Positions 1-8,430 of a stretch of DNA of 13,864 nucleotides are shown here, piece after piece. The notes beneath the pieces were generated by a model. That model did not search any database. It saw only the letters and a program-made list of their open reading frames with translations, and was not told the DNA's origin. The first letter of the stretch is position 1. Each line of letters opens with the position of its first letter. Both the position numbers and the translations under genes were made by a program. Origin of the DNA: Reyranella sp. (GTDB taxonomy: Bacteria; Pseudomonadota; Alphaproteobacteria; Reyranellales; Reyranellaceae); contig JAUXST010000876.1 of assembly GCA_030679805.1 (NCBI GenBank), positions 1-13,864 of the forward strand, read 5' to 3'.

Positions 1-1916
1 CAATGGGCGAGCAGCGCGGCGTGGTCGGGGGCGCTGTCGATCTCACCCAGCGGCTCGTGAATGTCATGCATTTCCGTGGTGCCGACCGCGACGATGCGGT
101 CGATGTGGCGCCAGACGAAGCGGTCGGCCGTGGGACCGGCGACCTCGCCACTCGCCAGCACCTCGGTGCCGTAAACCTTGTTCATCCCTTCGAGCCGTGA
201 CGCCTGGTTCGCCACGGCGCCGACCAGGGTGTAATTGATGCGCTCGCGCGCACCCACATTGCCGACCACGGCTGTCCCGGTATGGACGCCGAAGCGGGTG
301 CGAAAGCCCGGCCGGCCGAGCCGCTGCCATTTCTCCGCGAGACGGCGCCCCGCGGCGGCGGCCTGCAAGGCAGCGCGACAGGCGTTGGCGATATGGTCTT
401 CGTCGGGCTCCGGCGCATTCCAGAACGCCATGATGCTGTCGCCGATATACTTGTCGATCATGCCGTGGTTGGCGGAGATCGCCGTCCCCAGGACCTCGAA
501 GTAGCGCGACAGCCGGCTGGTCAGGAGTTCGGGCTCCATCGTCTCACTCAGGCGGGAGAAACCCTCGATGTCGGTGAACATCACCGTGACTTCCCGGCGC
601 GTACCGCCCACGCCCGAACTCTCGGGCGAGCGCATGATCTGGTGAACCAGATCCTTCGAGACGTAACGGCCGAACACTTCGAGGCCTTCGCGCATGCGCT
701 CGACAGCATCGGACAGCCGCACGATCTCGCTGATGCGGCTTTGCACGGGCGTACGATCGGCAAAGTCGAGATTGCGAATCCGCTCGGTCTTAGCGGCGAT
801 GCGTCCGATCGACCGCGACACCAGCAGCGATGCCAGGAGCGCACCCAGGACGGCGAAACCGACCGCGATGGCGGCGGCGGCCGCCGCACGCTCCAACAGG
901 GTCCGCGAATTGGCGGCAAGTTCGGCGACGGGAACGGCGCTGGCCACGACAAAGCGCTGCCCGAGCGCTTCCGGGAGACGCCGCACGATCACGCGGTAGA
1001 AACGCTCTCCAACGCGAATGCGCCGATCGATCCGGCGATCCTCGCGGACCGCCTCACTGATCACGCCCTTGAGGGCCACGCGCACCTCGGCGTCGTCGGC
1101 GAGACAATCCGGCTCGGTCTTGACACAGCCCCCGGATTCGACTTCGACCGCTCCGACGCCATGCCCGACCATGATGATCGCGTTGGGTGTGATCTTGTAG
1201 GCGGTGATAAGCTGCGAAAGCGTCTCGAGCGTAAAGTCGAAGCCGATCACCCCGCCGCCGCCGACCAGCGGCAAGCCGGCCGAAATGCCCGCATGACTCG
1301 ACCAGGCGAAGTGATAGGGCGCGGTGAGCGCTGCGCCGCGCACTTTTTCGGCGGCGACATACCAGGGCCGGGTCCGTGGATCGTAGTCGGTAGGCCGGAC
1401 ATGCTCGCTGCCGCGGGTGCCGTCGGGCGCCTGGGCCCACGACGTTTCGCGGCGTGCCGGACCCTCGCCGCTCACCACCCGCATGATGATCGCGTCGCGA
1501 TCCTTCAGATCGAAGTCGCTGAGTTCGGTCGGTGAGAAGGAGTCCGGTCGGCCGGCATAGACCAAGCGCCCGTCGGCATAGCCGACGAAGGCGGCCGCAA
1601 CCACGGAATGCCGCCCCAGCAGGGCGACGAGCTGGTGGCGGCGTTCGTCGTCGGCGGCGGGGCCCTCTTTGGCAGCGAAGCTTGGCGAATCCGCCAAGGT
1701 GAGGCCGACATAGATCACGACCCGCAGGCCGTCGGTCAGGAACTGCTCGACCGCCTTCTCGAGCTCCGCCACGCGTGCATCGGCACTGCGCTGCTCCAGC
1801 GTATCGACCGACCGCCAACCGAGCCAGAGCAACGCGGTGCTGAGCGGCGCCAGGACCAGCGCCATCAGCAGCAGGATCGTGGCGCTGAAGGGGATCGACA
1901 GCCTGGACAGCTTCAT
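1..1916 (-). CDS. Membrane-bound class III adenylate cyclase (Cache-HAMP-cyclase), partial at left edge
   Basis: The frame is open from an ATG at 1916 to the window edge, giving 638 codons without a stop; the C-terminus lies outside. The protein has an N-terminal membrane segment (about residues 10-30), a periplasmic region to about 320 with a Cache-like RPWYVAA motif around W185, a second membrane helix (about 340-362), a HAMP-like linker (about 363-420) and a class III cyclase domain from about 445. Metal-binding aspartates are D449 (FTDIEGFS) and D493 (GDSIMAF). K489 and T563 occupy the purine-specifying positions, and N570 and R574 the transition-state positions. The Lys/Thr pair is typical of bacterial adenylate, not guanylate, cyclases (class IIIb type), so cAMP synthesis from ATP in response to a periplasmic ligand is inferred. 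It is the last gene seen of the minus-strand series, 49 bp after the small exported protein. The ligand is unknown. Confidence 0.93.
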   Translation of the reverse strand, partial: MKLSRLSIPFSATILLLMALVLAPLSTALLWLGWRSVDTLEQRSADARVAELEKAVEQFLTDGLRVVIYVGLTLADSPSFAAKEGPAADDERRHQLVALLGRHSVVAAAFVGYADGRLVYAGRPDSFSPTELSDFDLKDRDAIIMRVVSGEGPARRETSWAQAPDGTRGSEHVRPTDYDPRTRPWYVAAEKVRGAALTAPYHFAWSSHAGISAGLPLVGGGGVIGFDFTLETLSQLITAYKITPNAIIMVGHGVGAVEVESGGCVKTEPDCLADDAEVRVALKGVISEAVREDRRIDRRIRVGERFYRVIVRRLPEALGQRFVVASAVPVAELAANSRTLLERAAAAAAIAVGFAVLGALLASLLVSRSIGRIAAKTERIRNLDFADRTPVQSRISEIVRLSDAVERMREGLEVFGRYVSKDLVHQIMRSPESSGVGGTRREVTVMFTDIEGFSRLSETMEPELLTSRLSRYFEVLGTAISANHGMIDKYIGDSIMAFWNAPEPDEDHIANACRAALQAAAAGRRLAEKWQRLGRPGFRTRFGVHTGTAVVGNVGARERINYTLVGAVANQASRLEGMNKVYGTEVLASGEVAGPTADRFVWRHIDRIVAVGTTEMHDIHEPLGEIDSAPDHAALLAH

Positions 1917-1965
1917 GTCGCCTGCGATGCCAGCTTGTGGACCCGCGGCAGAGTTCGCGGCCCGG

Positions 1966-2331
1966 CTACTCCTTGATGGCCGACCACTTGCAGCCGAGAT
2001 TCTTTTCCGTGACCGTCAGGGTCTTGGGCGTCGCCGTCAGATCGGCGATCATATGCAGGTTCAGACGCCCGAGGACGAAGTCACCCGCGTAGATGTTCGG
2101 CTGGGTGAGCTTCAGCTTGACGTGGATGTTGCCTGGCATACTCACCTCCGCCTGGCCGCCCTTCAGCGTGAATGTATGCTCGCGGGTGAACTGCGGATCG
2201 GCGGCGATGCAGCCCTGGATGTTGTTGGGCGCTGCCTTGAGCCAGAATTTGGCCTCGGCATCCTGGGCCAGGCCGGCGGATGGCAACGCCAAAGCAACGA
2301 CGGCGAGAGCGACATACTTGGCGATGGTCAT
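1966..2331 (-). CDS. Small exported protein of unknown function
   Basis: This encodes 121 residues. The ATG at 2331 is preferred because GAAGGA at 2339-2344 sits 7 nt upstream; an in-frame TTG at 2346 would overlap that ribosome site. The N-terminus is a clear Sec-type signal peptide (MTIAKY, then a run of A/V/L, with likely cleavage after AGLA near residue 22). The mature part of about 99 residues is mostly polar, with alternating stretches that look like beta strands, and has only two cysteines (C41 and C114), which could form a disulfide in the periplasm. I do not recognise the family. It lies between aqpZ (60 bp upstream) and the cyclase (49 bp downstream), all co-directional, so it may be co-transcribed with them. 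It could be periplasmic or a loosely attached envelope protein; no lipobox is seen. Confidence 0.8.
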   Translation of the reverse strand: MTIAKYVALAVVALALPSAGLAQDAEAKFWLKAAPNNIQGCIAADPQFTREHTFTLKGGQAEVSMPGNIHVKLKLTQPNIYAGDFVLGRLNLHMIADLTATPKTLTVTEKNLGCKWSAIKE

Positions 2332-2338
2332 TGATCGA

Positions 2339-2344
2339 TCCTTC
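2339..2344 (-). promoter_or_regulatory. Ribosome binding site deciding the start of the small exported protein
   Basis: On the minus strand this reads GAAGGA, 7 nt before the ATG at 2331. It overlaps the alternative TTG start, which argues for the shorter protein. Confidence 0.7.
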
Positions 2345-2391
2345 AAAGGGACGGACGAAGCCCGCCACCTTACATCGACCGGGCGCCGCCG

Positions 2392-3084
2392 TCAGTCGTC
2401 GCGGCGGAGTATCCCGTAGGCGAGGCCCGCGATCGCGCCGCCCAGCAGCGGCGCCACCCAGAACAGCCAGAGCTGCGACAGCGCAGCACCTCCCACGAAC
2501 AATGCCGGCGCCGTGCTGCGTGCCGGGTTCACCGACGTATTGGTGACCGGAATGCTCACCAGATGGATCAGCGTGAGCGCAAGGCCGATCGCGAGGCCCG
2601 CCGCGGCGGGATGCGCGCGCTTGTCGGTGGCGCCCAGGATGACGGTCACGAAGCCGAAGGTCATGACGACCTCGATCACGAGCGCCGAGACCAGCCCGTA
2701 CTTGCCGGGCGACTGCGCGCCGTAGCCGTTGGTGGCGAAGCCGCCGATGTCGGCGCCGGCCTTGCCGGTGGCGATGACGTAGAGGATCGCCGCACCAGCG
2801 ATGCCGCCCAGCACCTGCGCCGCCACATAGAGCAGGACCTCTCCCTTGGGAAAGCGACCGGCCACCGCGAGGCCGACGGTCACCGCGGGATTGAAATGGC
2901 CGCCCGAAATCGGCCCGACGGCATAAACCATCGTCAGCACCGTGAGGCCGAAGGCCAGCGCCACGCCCGCGAATCCGATGCCGAGCTGGGGGAAGGCCGC
3001 GGCGAGGACGGCGCTGCCGCAGCCGCCGAGAACGAGCCACCCGGTGCCAAGGAACTCGGCATAGAGACGATTTGCCATTGGCAT
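2392..3084 (-). CDS. aqpZ: Aquaporin Z (water channel)
   Basis: This 230-residue protein matches E. coli AqpZ in length (231) and very closely in sequence. It is a six-helix inner-membrane pore for rapid water flux. Both pore signatures are present: NPA at residues 65-67 (GGHFNPAV) and NPA at 186-188 (TSVNPARST). The aromatic/arginine filter of the water-specific AqpZ type is complete: F45, H174, T183 and R189, so it should conduct water and not glycerol. The ATG at 3084 is chosen over the one at 3078 because AGAGG (3092-3096) lies 7 nt before it; the frame is open further upstream, but that part lies inside livF in another phase. It starts only 25 bp after the livF stop, so it is likely read through from the transporter operon. 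A minor change from E. coli is AVGPISGG where E. coli has AVGHISGG. Confidence 0.96.
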   Translation of the reverse strand: MPMANRLYAEFLGTGWLVLGGCGSAVLAAAFPQLGIGFAGVALAFGLTVLTMVYAVGPISGGHFNPAVTVGLAVAGRFPKGEVLLYVAAQVLGGIAGAAILYVIATGKAGADIGGFATNGYGAQSPGKYGLVSALVIEVVMTFGFVTVILGATDKRAHPAAAGLAIGLALTLIHLVSIPVTNTSVNPARSTAPALFVGGAALSQLWLFWVAPLLGGAIAGLAYGILRRDD

Positions 3085-3109
3085 GATGGAACCTCTTCGT
3101 TCGCTCGCG

Positions 3110-3825
<716 letters not shown>

Positions 3826-3829
<4 letters not shown>

Positions 3830-4572
3830 GGCTGGCCTGCCGCTTCGTTGCCGTGCTTCACCTTGCGGCGGCCGAGGTAGGCTTCGATCACCCGGGGATT
3901 GCTCGTCACTTCGCGCGGCGTGCCGCGGGCGATCTCGCGGCCTTGGTGGAACACCACCACGCGCTGGGCGAGCGAGACGATTACTTCCATGATGTGCTCG
4001 ACGATCACGATGGTGATGCCGCTACCGTGGATGCGGCGGACCAGCTCGATCGCCTCGTGCACTTCGGTGGGCGTGAGGCCGGCCATCGCTTCGTCGAGCA
4101 GCAGCGCCTTGGGCTCCGAGGCGAGGGCACGTGCGATCTCCAGCCGCTTGCGGCCGGGCGTGCCGAGGCTCTTGGCCGGCTGGTCGGCCAGACGGCCTAG
4201 CCCGACCCTTTCAAGGACGGTCAGCGCCTTGGCGCGAGCGTCCCTGGCATGGGGATGGCGCAGCAGCGCGCCAATCGTCACGTTGTCGAGCACCGACATC
4301 GATTCGAATGTGAGCGGCACCTGGAAGCTGCGCGCCAATCCCAGCCGCGCCCGCGCCTCCGGCGGCGCGCGCGTGACGTCGACACCGGCGAAATGCACGG
4401 TGCCGGAGGTCGTCGGCAGATCACCGGTGAGACAATTGAAGAAGGTCGACTTGCCGGCACCGTTGGGCCCGATCAGGCCCAGGATGTCGCCCTCCTCGAC
4501 CGTGACCGAGGCGTCGTCGACGGCCTTGAAGGCGCCGAACGCCTTGGTGACGTTGCGGGCGTCAATCAGCAT
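3826..4572 (-). CDS. livG: HAAT-family ABC transporter ATP-binding protein, LivG type
   Basis: This second ATPase of the importer has 248 residues from the ATG at 4572. Walker A is GPNGAGKST (35-43), the Q-loop glutamine is Q84 (ARSFQ), Walker B is LLLDEAMAGL (157-166) and the switch histidine lies in VEHIME. The signature region reads SLGTPGRKRLEIARAL (135-150) instead of the LSYGQQRRLEIAR form of E. coli LivG; comparable variants occur in related ATPases, so this need not mean loss of function. The C-terminus has the LivG-type VIEAYLG motif followed by a short polar tail. The chosen ATG lies 11 nt inside the end of livM; the frame is open upstream to 4611, but that would deepen the overlap. 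Within the operon it sits between livM and livF. Confidence 0.95.
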
Positions 4573-5572
4573 GGCCGCTCGCCGGTTTGGCGTTGGCGGC
4601 ATCGGCCACATCGACCTTGGGTGGCGGAGGAGGTGCCGCCCGACGATCGAACAGCGACAGCAGGCCGCTCGGCAGGAAGCGCGCGATGATCACGATGATG
4701 GCGCCGTAGACCACGAAGGTGAGGCCGGCGCCGCTGCCACCCAGGTAGCTGTTCGACAGCTCCTCCAGCGGCACCAGGATCAGTGCGCCGACCAGCGGCC
4801 CGAACAGCTGGCCCGCGCCGCCGAGTGCGGCCATCACCAGCATCTTGACCGAGATCAGGATGCCGAAGCCCGATTCAGGATCGACGAAGCCGAACATGCA
4901 GAGGTAGAGCGAGCCCGCGAGCGAGGCGAAGGCGCCGCTCAGCATGTAGGCGTAGAGCTTGTAGCGGCCGGCAGAGACACCGAGCGAGCGCGCAGCCCGC
5001 TCGCTGTCCTTGATGGCGCGCAGGTAGAAGCCCATGCGACCGCGCCCGATGGTCCAGGTCAGCCACAGCATGAACGCCAGCACGGCAAGGAAGATGTAGT
5101 AGTACGGCATCGCCGAGAGGAACGAGAGATCGATGAGTGAGCGCGGCATGGCGGGTCCGCCCAGCCCCTGGGCGCCGCCCAGGAATTCGCTGGTCGAGGA
5201 CAGCACGCGGACCAGCTCGGCCACGGCGATCGTCGCCATGCTGAAGTAGTGGCCCGACAGCCTGAGGGTCGGCACACCGATGATGGAGGCGAGGCCGACG
5301 CTCAGCACCATGCCGAGAGGCGCGCCCGCGATCGGCGGCCAGCCGAGATGGGTGTAGACCACGACCGAAGAATAGGCGCCGAAACCGAAAAACACGGCGT
5401 GGCCGACCGACACCTGTCCGGCATAGCCGCCGACGATGTTCCAGGCCGAGGCGCCGATCGCCGCCAGCAACACGAGCGCACCCAGCCGCTGATAGACCGG
5501 GAATTCCATGGTCAGCACGGGATAGGCAAGCACCAGGACGGCTGCGATGCCGGGGAGCAGGTAACGCTTCAC
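4562..5572 (-). CDS. livM: HAAT-family ABC transporter permease, LivM type
   Basis: This is one of the two inner-membrane permeases of the importer (336 residues). It has many hydrophobic segments and the LivM hallmark GGYAGQVSVGHAVFFGFGAY at about residues 48-67. The C-terminal cytoplasmic tail is unusually rich in Pro, Ala and Asp (it contains APPPPPKVD) and carries no recognisable domain. The start is GTG at 5572, preceded by a G-rich GGTGGGG sequence, and it begins 10 nt after the livH stop. An ATG close upstream (5581-5583) is in another phase. The gene ends 11 nt inside livG. It should form a heterodimer with LivH and couple to LivG/LivF. Confidence 0.94.
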   Translation of the reverse strand: MKRYLLPGIAAVLVLAYPVLTMEFPVYQRLGALVLLAAIGASAWNIVGGYAGQVSVGHAVFFGFGAYSSVVVYTHLGWPPIAGAPLGMVLSVGLASIIGVPTLRLSGHYFSMATIAVAELVRVLSSTSEFLGGAQGLGGPAMPRSLIDLSFLSAMPYYYIFLAVLAFMLWLTWTIGRGRMGFYLRAIKDSERAARSLGVSAGRYKLYAYMLSGAFASLAGSLYLCMFGFVDPESGFGILISVKMLVMAALGGAGQLFGPLVGALILVPLEELSNSYLGGSGAGLTFVVYGAIIVIIARFLPSGLLSLFDRRAAPPPPPKVDVADAANAKPASGHAD

Positions 5573-5582
5573 GCCCCACCCA

Positions 5583-6446
5583 TCAGGCTTTTCCCATCAG
5601 GCCCTGCGGCCGGAACCACAGCACCAGCACGAAGAGAATGTAGACGATGACGTCCTTGTAGACCGGCCCGACGAGATAGGCCGACAGCGATTCCACGACA
5701 CCGATGATCAGGCCGGCCACCAGCGCGCCCAGCACGCTGCCGAAGCCGCCGAACGAGACGGTGACGAAGGCAAGAATGGCCAGCGTCTCGCCGACCGTGG
5801 GCGACGTCGGAAAGAAATTGGCAATCAGGGCGCCGGCAATGCCGGTCGCCGCCCCCGCCATGGCCCAGGCCAGCGCCTGCATCTGCTGCGGGCGGATGCC
5901 CATGAGCTCCGCCGCCGTGGCGTCCTCCGAGACCGCCAGCATGCGGCTGCCGATGGAGGTCCGCGTCAGGATCAGATGCAGGGCGAGCGTGACGGCGAGG
6001 CCCATGCCGCCCGCCAGCACGCGCGAGCCCTCGAAGCGAATGCCCAGCAGCTCGAACGAGCCGCCGACCACGGTATCCGGCAGGCTGTGGAAGTTGGCGC
6101 CGAAGAACCAGAATGCCGAGTAGCGGAGAAACAGCGCCAGGCCGAAGGTGCCGAGAATCTGGGCCAGCATCGGGCCCCGCATGATGTGGCGCACCAGCAG
6201 AAAATAGCTCGCCACCCCGAGTGTCCCGATCAGCATGGCGGCAATCGGCACCGATGCGAACGGCCCGCCGCCCAGCGCCGTCCACACCATCACGGCGCTG
6301 TACATGCCCAGCATGACGAAGTCGCCGTGAGCGAAGTTCACGACGTTCATCATGCCCCAGATCAGGGTCAGGCCCGACGAGAACAGCGCATAGACGGCGC
6401 CGAGCAGCAGCCCGCCCACGATCACCTGCACGAGCGTGGCCGACAT
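5583..6446 (-). CDS. livH: HAAT-family ABC transporter permease, LivH type
   Basis: This encodes 287 residues, typical for LivH, made almost wholly of membrane segments. The family motif NVVNFAHGDFVMLGMY lies at about residues 34-49. It starts at ATG 6446 with AGG about 8 nt upstream, 55 bp after the stop of the substrate-binding protein gene. It pairs with LivM to form the membrane channel of the importer. The gene order (binding protein, H, M, G, F) matches classical liv operons. Confidence 0.95.
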   Translation of the reverse strand: MSATLVQVIVGGLLLGAVYALFSSGLTLIWGMMNVVNFAHGDFVMLGMYSAVMVWTALGGGPFASVPIAAMLIGTLGVASYFLLVRHIMRGPMLAQILGTFGLALFLRYSAFWFFGANFHSLPDTVVGGSFELLGIRFEGSRVLAGGMGLAVTLALHLILTRTSIGSRMLAVSEDATAAELMGIRPQQMQALAWAMAGAATGIAGALIANFFPTSPTVGETLAILAFVTVSFGGFGSVLGALVAGLIIGVVESLSAYLVGPVYKDVIVYILFVLVLWFRPQGLMGKA

Positions 6447-6501
6447 GCGCCTCGCCTGCCGCTGCTAGACCCGGGCCTGCCGTCCGCTCACCCGTTCCTG
6501 C

Positions 6502-7758
6502 TCACCAGCCCTTGTAGGGCAGGATCACGTCGGCCGTGGCTCGTGCCTTCGGAAAGACCGAAAGATATCGGCCGCCGCGCATCTGGGTGACCACGCTGGA
6601 CGCCAGGATGTTCTGGCCCTTGTCGTCGAACTTCACGCCATCATAGCCCGCCACCATCTGGTCGGCCTTGAGGTCGGTGGCCTTGAGCGCGTCGCGGATC
6701 TTGGCGGGATCGGTCGAACCGGCGCGGTTGATCGCGTCGGCCATGACCAGGAAGCCCTGCAGGCCGCGCACCGACACGTCATCGAGATCGTCGCCGCCGG
6801 TCTTGGCCTTGTAGAGGGCGTTGAACAGCGCCGGCACGCTGCCCGGCTTGCCGCCGGAGTAGGCCGAGCGGTTGATCAGGCCTTCGACCGTGGGGGCCAT
6901 GCTCTTGACGAACGAGGGATCGTTGAAGCCCGCGTTGTCGGCGATCATGATCGCCGGCTTCCAGTTCAGCTCCTTCATCGTCTTGGCGTAGAGAATCGCG
7001 TCCGAGGTGTAGGAGATGAAGATCACCACGTCGGGATTCTTCTCCTTGAGCTGCAGCACCTGGGGCTGCACGTCGCTCGAGTTGGCGGAATAGTTGATCT
7101 TCTGGCTGACGTTGAGGCCGTCCTTGCCGAACTGGTCGGCAATGACGCTGGCGACCGAGTTGCCGTATTCGGTGTTCTCGTGGACGATCGCGATGCTGCC
7201 CACCTTCTGGCCCGCCGCCTTCTGCTCCTTGAGGAAGGTCGAATAGGCGCGCGCGAAGTCCGACGCCACCGGAGTCGTGCGGAAGAACCACTTGAAGCCG
7301 CGCTCGGTGAGGTTGGCCGCAACCGACTCGGCGGTGAGGAACGGGATGCCGTGGCGCTCGGCGATGGCGCTCGCGGTAACCGTGATGCCGGACTGGTAGG
7401 CGCCGATGAGCGCCGCCACCTTCTCCTCGGAGATCAGCCGCAGCGCCTGGTTCTGGCCGGCGGCCGGCGTGCCCTGGTTGTCGGCGAAGATGAGCTGGAT
7501 CTTGGCGCCCTTGAGACCGGGCAGCCCGCCACCCTTGGCCAGCGGCATGATCTTGGCGAGTTCGGCATTGCCGTTGTTGATCACGTCGGCGCCGACCTCG
7601 ATCGCCATCTTGGAGTAGTTGCCGGCGTTCGCCGAATTGCCGCTCAACGGATAGATGACGCCGATCTTGACCGGCGCCTGCGCGGCCGCCCCGCCGGCCA
7701 GACCGAAGACGAAGAGAGCAGCACCTGCCGCCACCGTCCGACGCGTTGCGTTGGTCAT
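6502..7758 (-). CDS. Periplasmic substrate-binding protein of the HAAT transporter (LivK-like)
   Basis: This 418-residue protein is a type I periplasmic binding protein (Peripla_BP_6-like). The N-terminus has two arginines (NATRRTV), then a hydrophobic stretch ending in GGAAAQA; this is a Sec-type or possibly a weak Tat-type signal with cleavage near residue 27. The mature start, VKIGVIYPLSGN, is the usual first strand of the family; IGAYQSG and FRTTP are typical lobe-1 motifs. ATG 7758 is chosen because GGGGAAGG (7767-7774) lies 8 nt upstream; another in-frame ATG at 7806 lacks this and would bury the signal peptide. It is the first gene of the transporter cassette. The ligand could be a branched-chain amino acid, an amide or a carboxylic or aromatic acid; the sequence alone does not decide, so no liv symbol is given. 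Confidence 0.94.
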   Translation of the reverse strand: MTNATRRTVAAGAALFVFGLAGGAAAQAPVKIGVIYPLSGNSANAGNYSKMAIEVGADVINNGNAELAKIMPLAKGGGLPGLKGAKIQLIFADNQGTPAAGQNQALRLISEEKVAALIGAYQSGITVTASAIAERHGIPFLTAESVAANLTERGFKWFFRTTPVASDFARAYSTFLKEQKAAGQKVGSIAIVHENTEYGNSVASVIADQFGKDGLNVSQKINYSANSSDVQPQVLQLKEKNPDVVIFISYTSDAILYAKTMKELNWKPAIMIADNAGFNDPSFVKSMAPTVEGLINRSAYSGGKPGSVPALFNALYKAKTGGDDLDDVSVRGLQGFLVMADAINRAGSTDPAKIRDALKATDLKADQMVAGYDGVKFDDKGQNILASSVVTQMRGGRYLSVFPKARATADVILPYKGW

Positions 7759-7833
7759 GTTCGTAACCTTCCCCGTGGCCCCAATTTCAGGGCGAAAGAT
7801 TGGCACGGCCTGCGCCGATCAGCAAACCCGGGG
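7759..7833 (-). promoter_or_regulatory. 75 bp gap before the transporter cassette, possible promoter region
   Basis: This is the longest non-coding stretch in the minus-strand series and the most natural place for a promoter of the transporter genes. I see no convincing -35/-10 pair and no strong terminator hairpin with a T tract for the gene upstream, so read-through from the enolase-family gene is equally possible. Confidence 0.3.
7767..7774 (-). promoter_or_regulatory. Ribosome binding site deciding the start of the substrate-binding protein
   Basis: On the minus strand this reads GGGGAAGG, ending 8 nt before the ATG at 7758. It selects this start over the ATG at 7806, which would lie upstream of the site. 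Confidence 0.75.
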
Positions 7834-8430
7834 CTATTTCCTACCCTGCGGGTAGATCGTCTCGCCGCGCTTCAGCATCGCCACGAAGGTCGCGATCTTC
7901 TTCTTCCGCCCGGCCTCGGTCTTCATGTTGGCGGTGCGAAAGGTGAGCGCAAAGCGGTTCTGCGCGCTCAGTTTCTCAAGCATTGCCTTGGCCTTGGGTT
8001 CAGCGTCGATGGCGGCCTGGAGATCATCCGGGATCTTGGTGCCCTTGCTCCTGTAGGCACGGGCCCACCGCCCGTCGGCCTTGGCTGCATCGACCTGCTT
8101 CAACCCATGCCCGGTCATCCGGCCCTCCTCGATCAGCCGGGCGACGTTGTCGACATTGATCTGGCTCCAGACGCTCTTGCGACCACGCGGCGAGTAGCGC
8201 TGCAGGAAACTCTTGTCGTCGAGTCCCTTGCGGAGCCCGTCGATCCAGCCCCAGCACAGCACGACGTCGATGGCTTCCTTGGGCGTGATCGACTTCAGCC
8301 CCGAATCCACCTTGTGAATCTTGATCCAGAGTTCATCTGCCTTGTCGTGATGTCTGCCAAGCCAGCGGTAGAAACTAGCGGCGGTCGCGAACTCATGGAC
8401 CTTGGCCGGATCAACCTTGACGGCCGCCAT
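7834..8430 (-). CDS. YdeI/OmpD-associated family protein
   Basis: This 198-residue cytoplasmic protein has the conserved blocks of the YdeI/OmpD-associated (OmdA) family: a FYRWLGRHH start, the ITPKEAIDVVLCWGWIDG block (about residues 48-65), LDDKSFLQRYSPR followed by SVWSQIN, and a C-terminal region with RFALTFRTANMKTEAGRKKKI. The family has been linked to peptide or bacteriocin tolerance in E. coli and Salmonella, but its biochemical role is not established. The ATG at 8430 shares one base with the stop of the upstream enolase-family gene (TGATG), suggesting coupled translation; an in-frame GTG at 8436 is less likely. The gene is co-directional with the transporter genes, which begin 75 bp downstream. 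No signal peptide or membrane segment is seen. Confidence 0.92.
   Translation of the reverse strand: MAAVKVDPAKVHEFATAASFYRWLGRHHDKADELWIKIHKVDSGLKSITPKEAIDVVLCWGWIDGLRKGLDDKSFLQRYSPRGRKSVWSQINVDNVARLIEEGRMTGHGLKQVDAAKADGRWARAYRSKGTKIPDDLQAAIDAEPKAKAMLEKLSAQNRFALTFRTANMKTEAGRKKKIATFVAMLKRGETIYPQGRK

Noticed and set aside
282..1535. Long plus-strand open frame of 417 codons
   Set aside because: It lies antisense to the cyclase gene, its product is Arg/Asp/His/Gly-rich with no family motif, and such frames are common opposite GC-rich genes.
2350..2366. Imperfect 7 bp hairpin after aqpZ
   Set aside because: The stem needs two G-U pairs, has a 3 nt loop and lacks a T tract on the minus strand, so it is not convincing as an intrinsic terminator.
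7801..7816. Sigma-54-like sequence TGGCACGGCCTGCGCC on the plus strand
   Set aside because: The -24 half is perfect but the -12 half lacks TT, and it would fire antisense into the YdeI-family gene with no plus-strand gene downstream.
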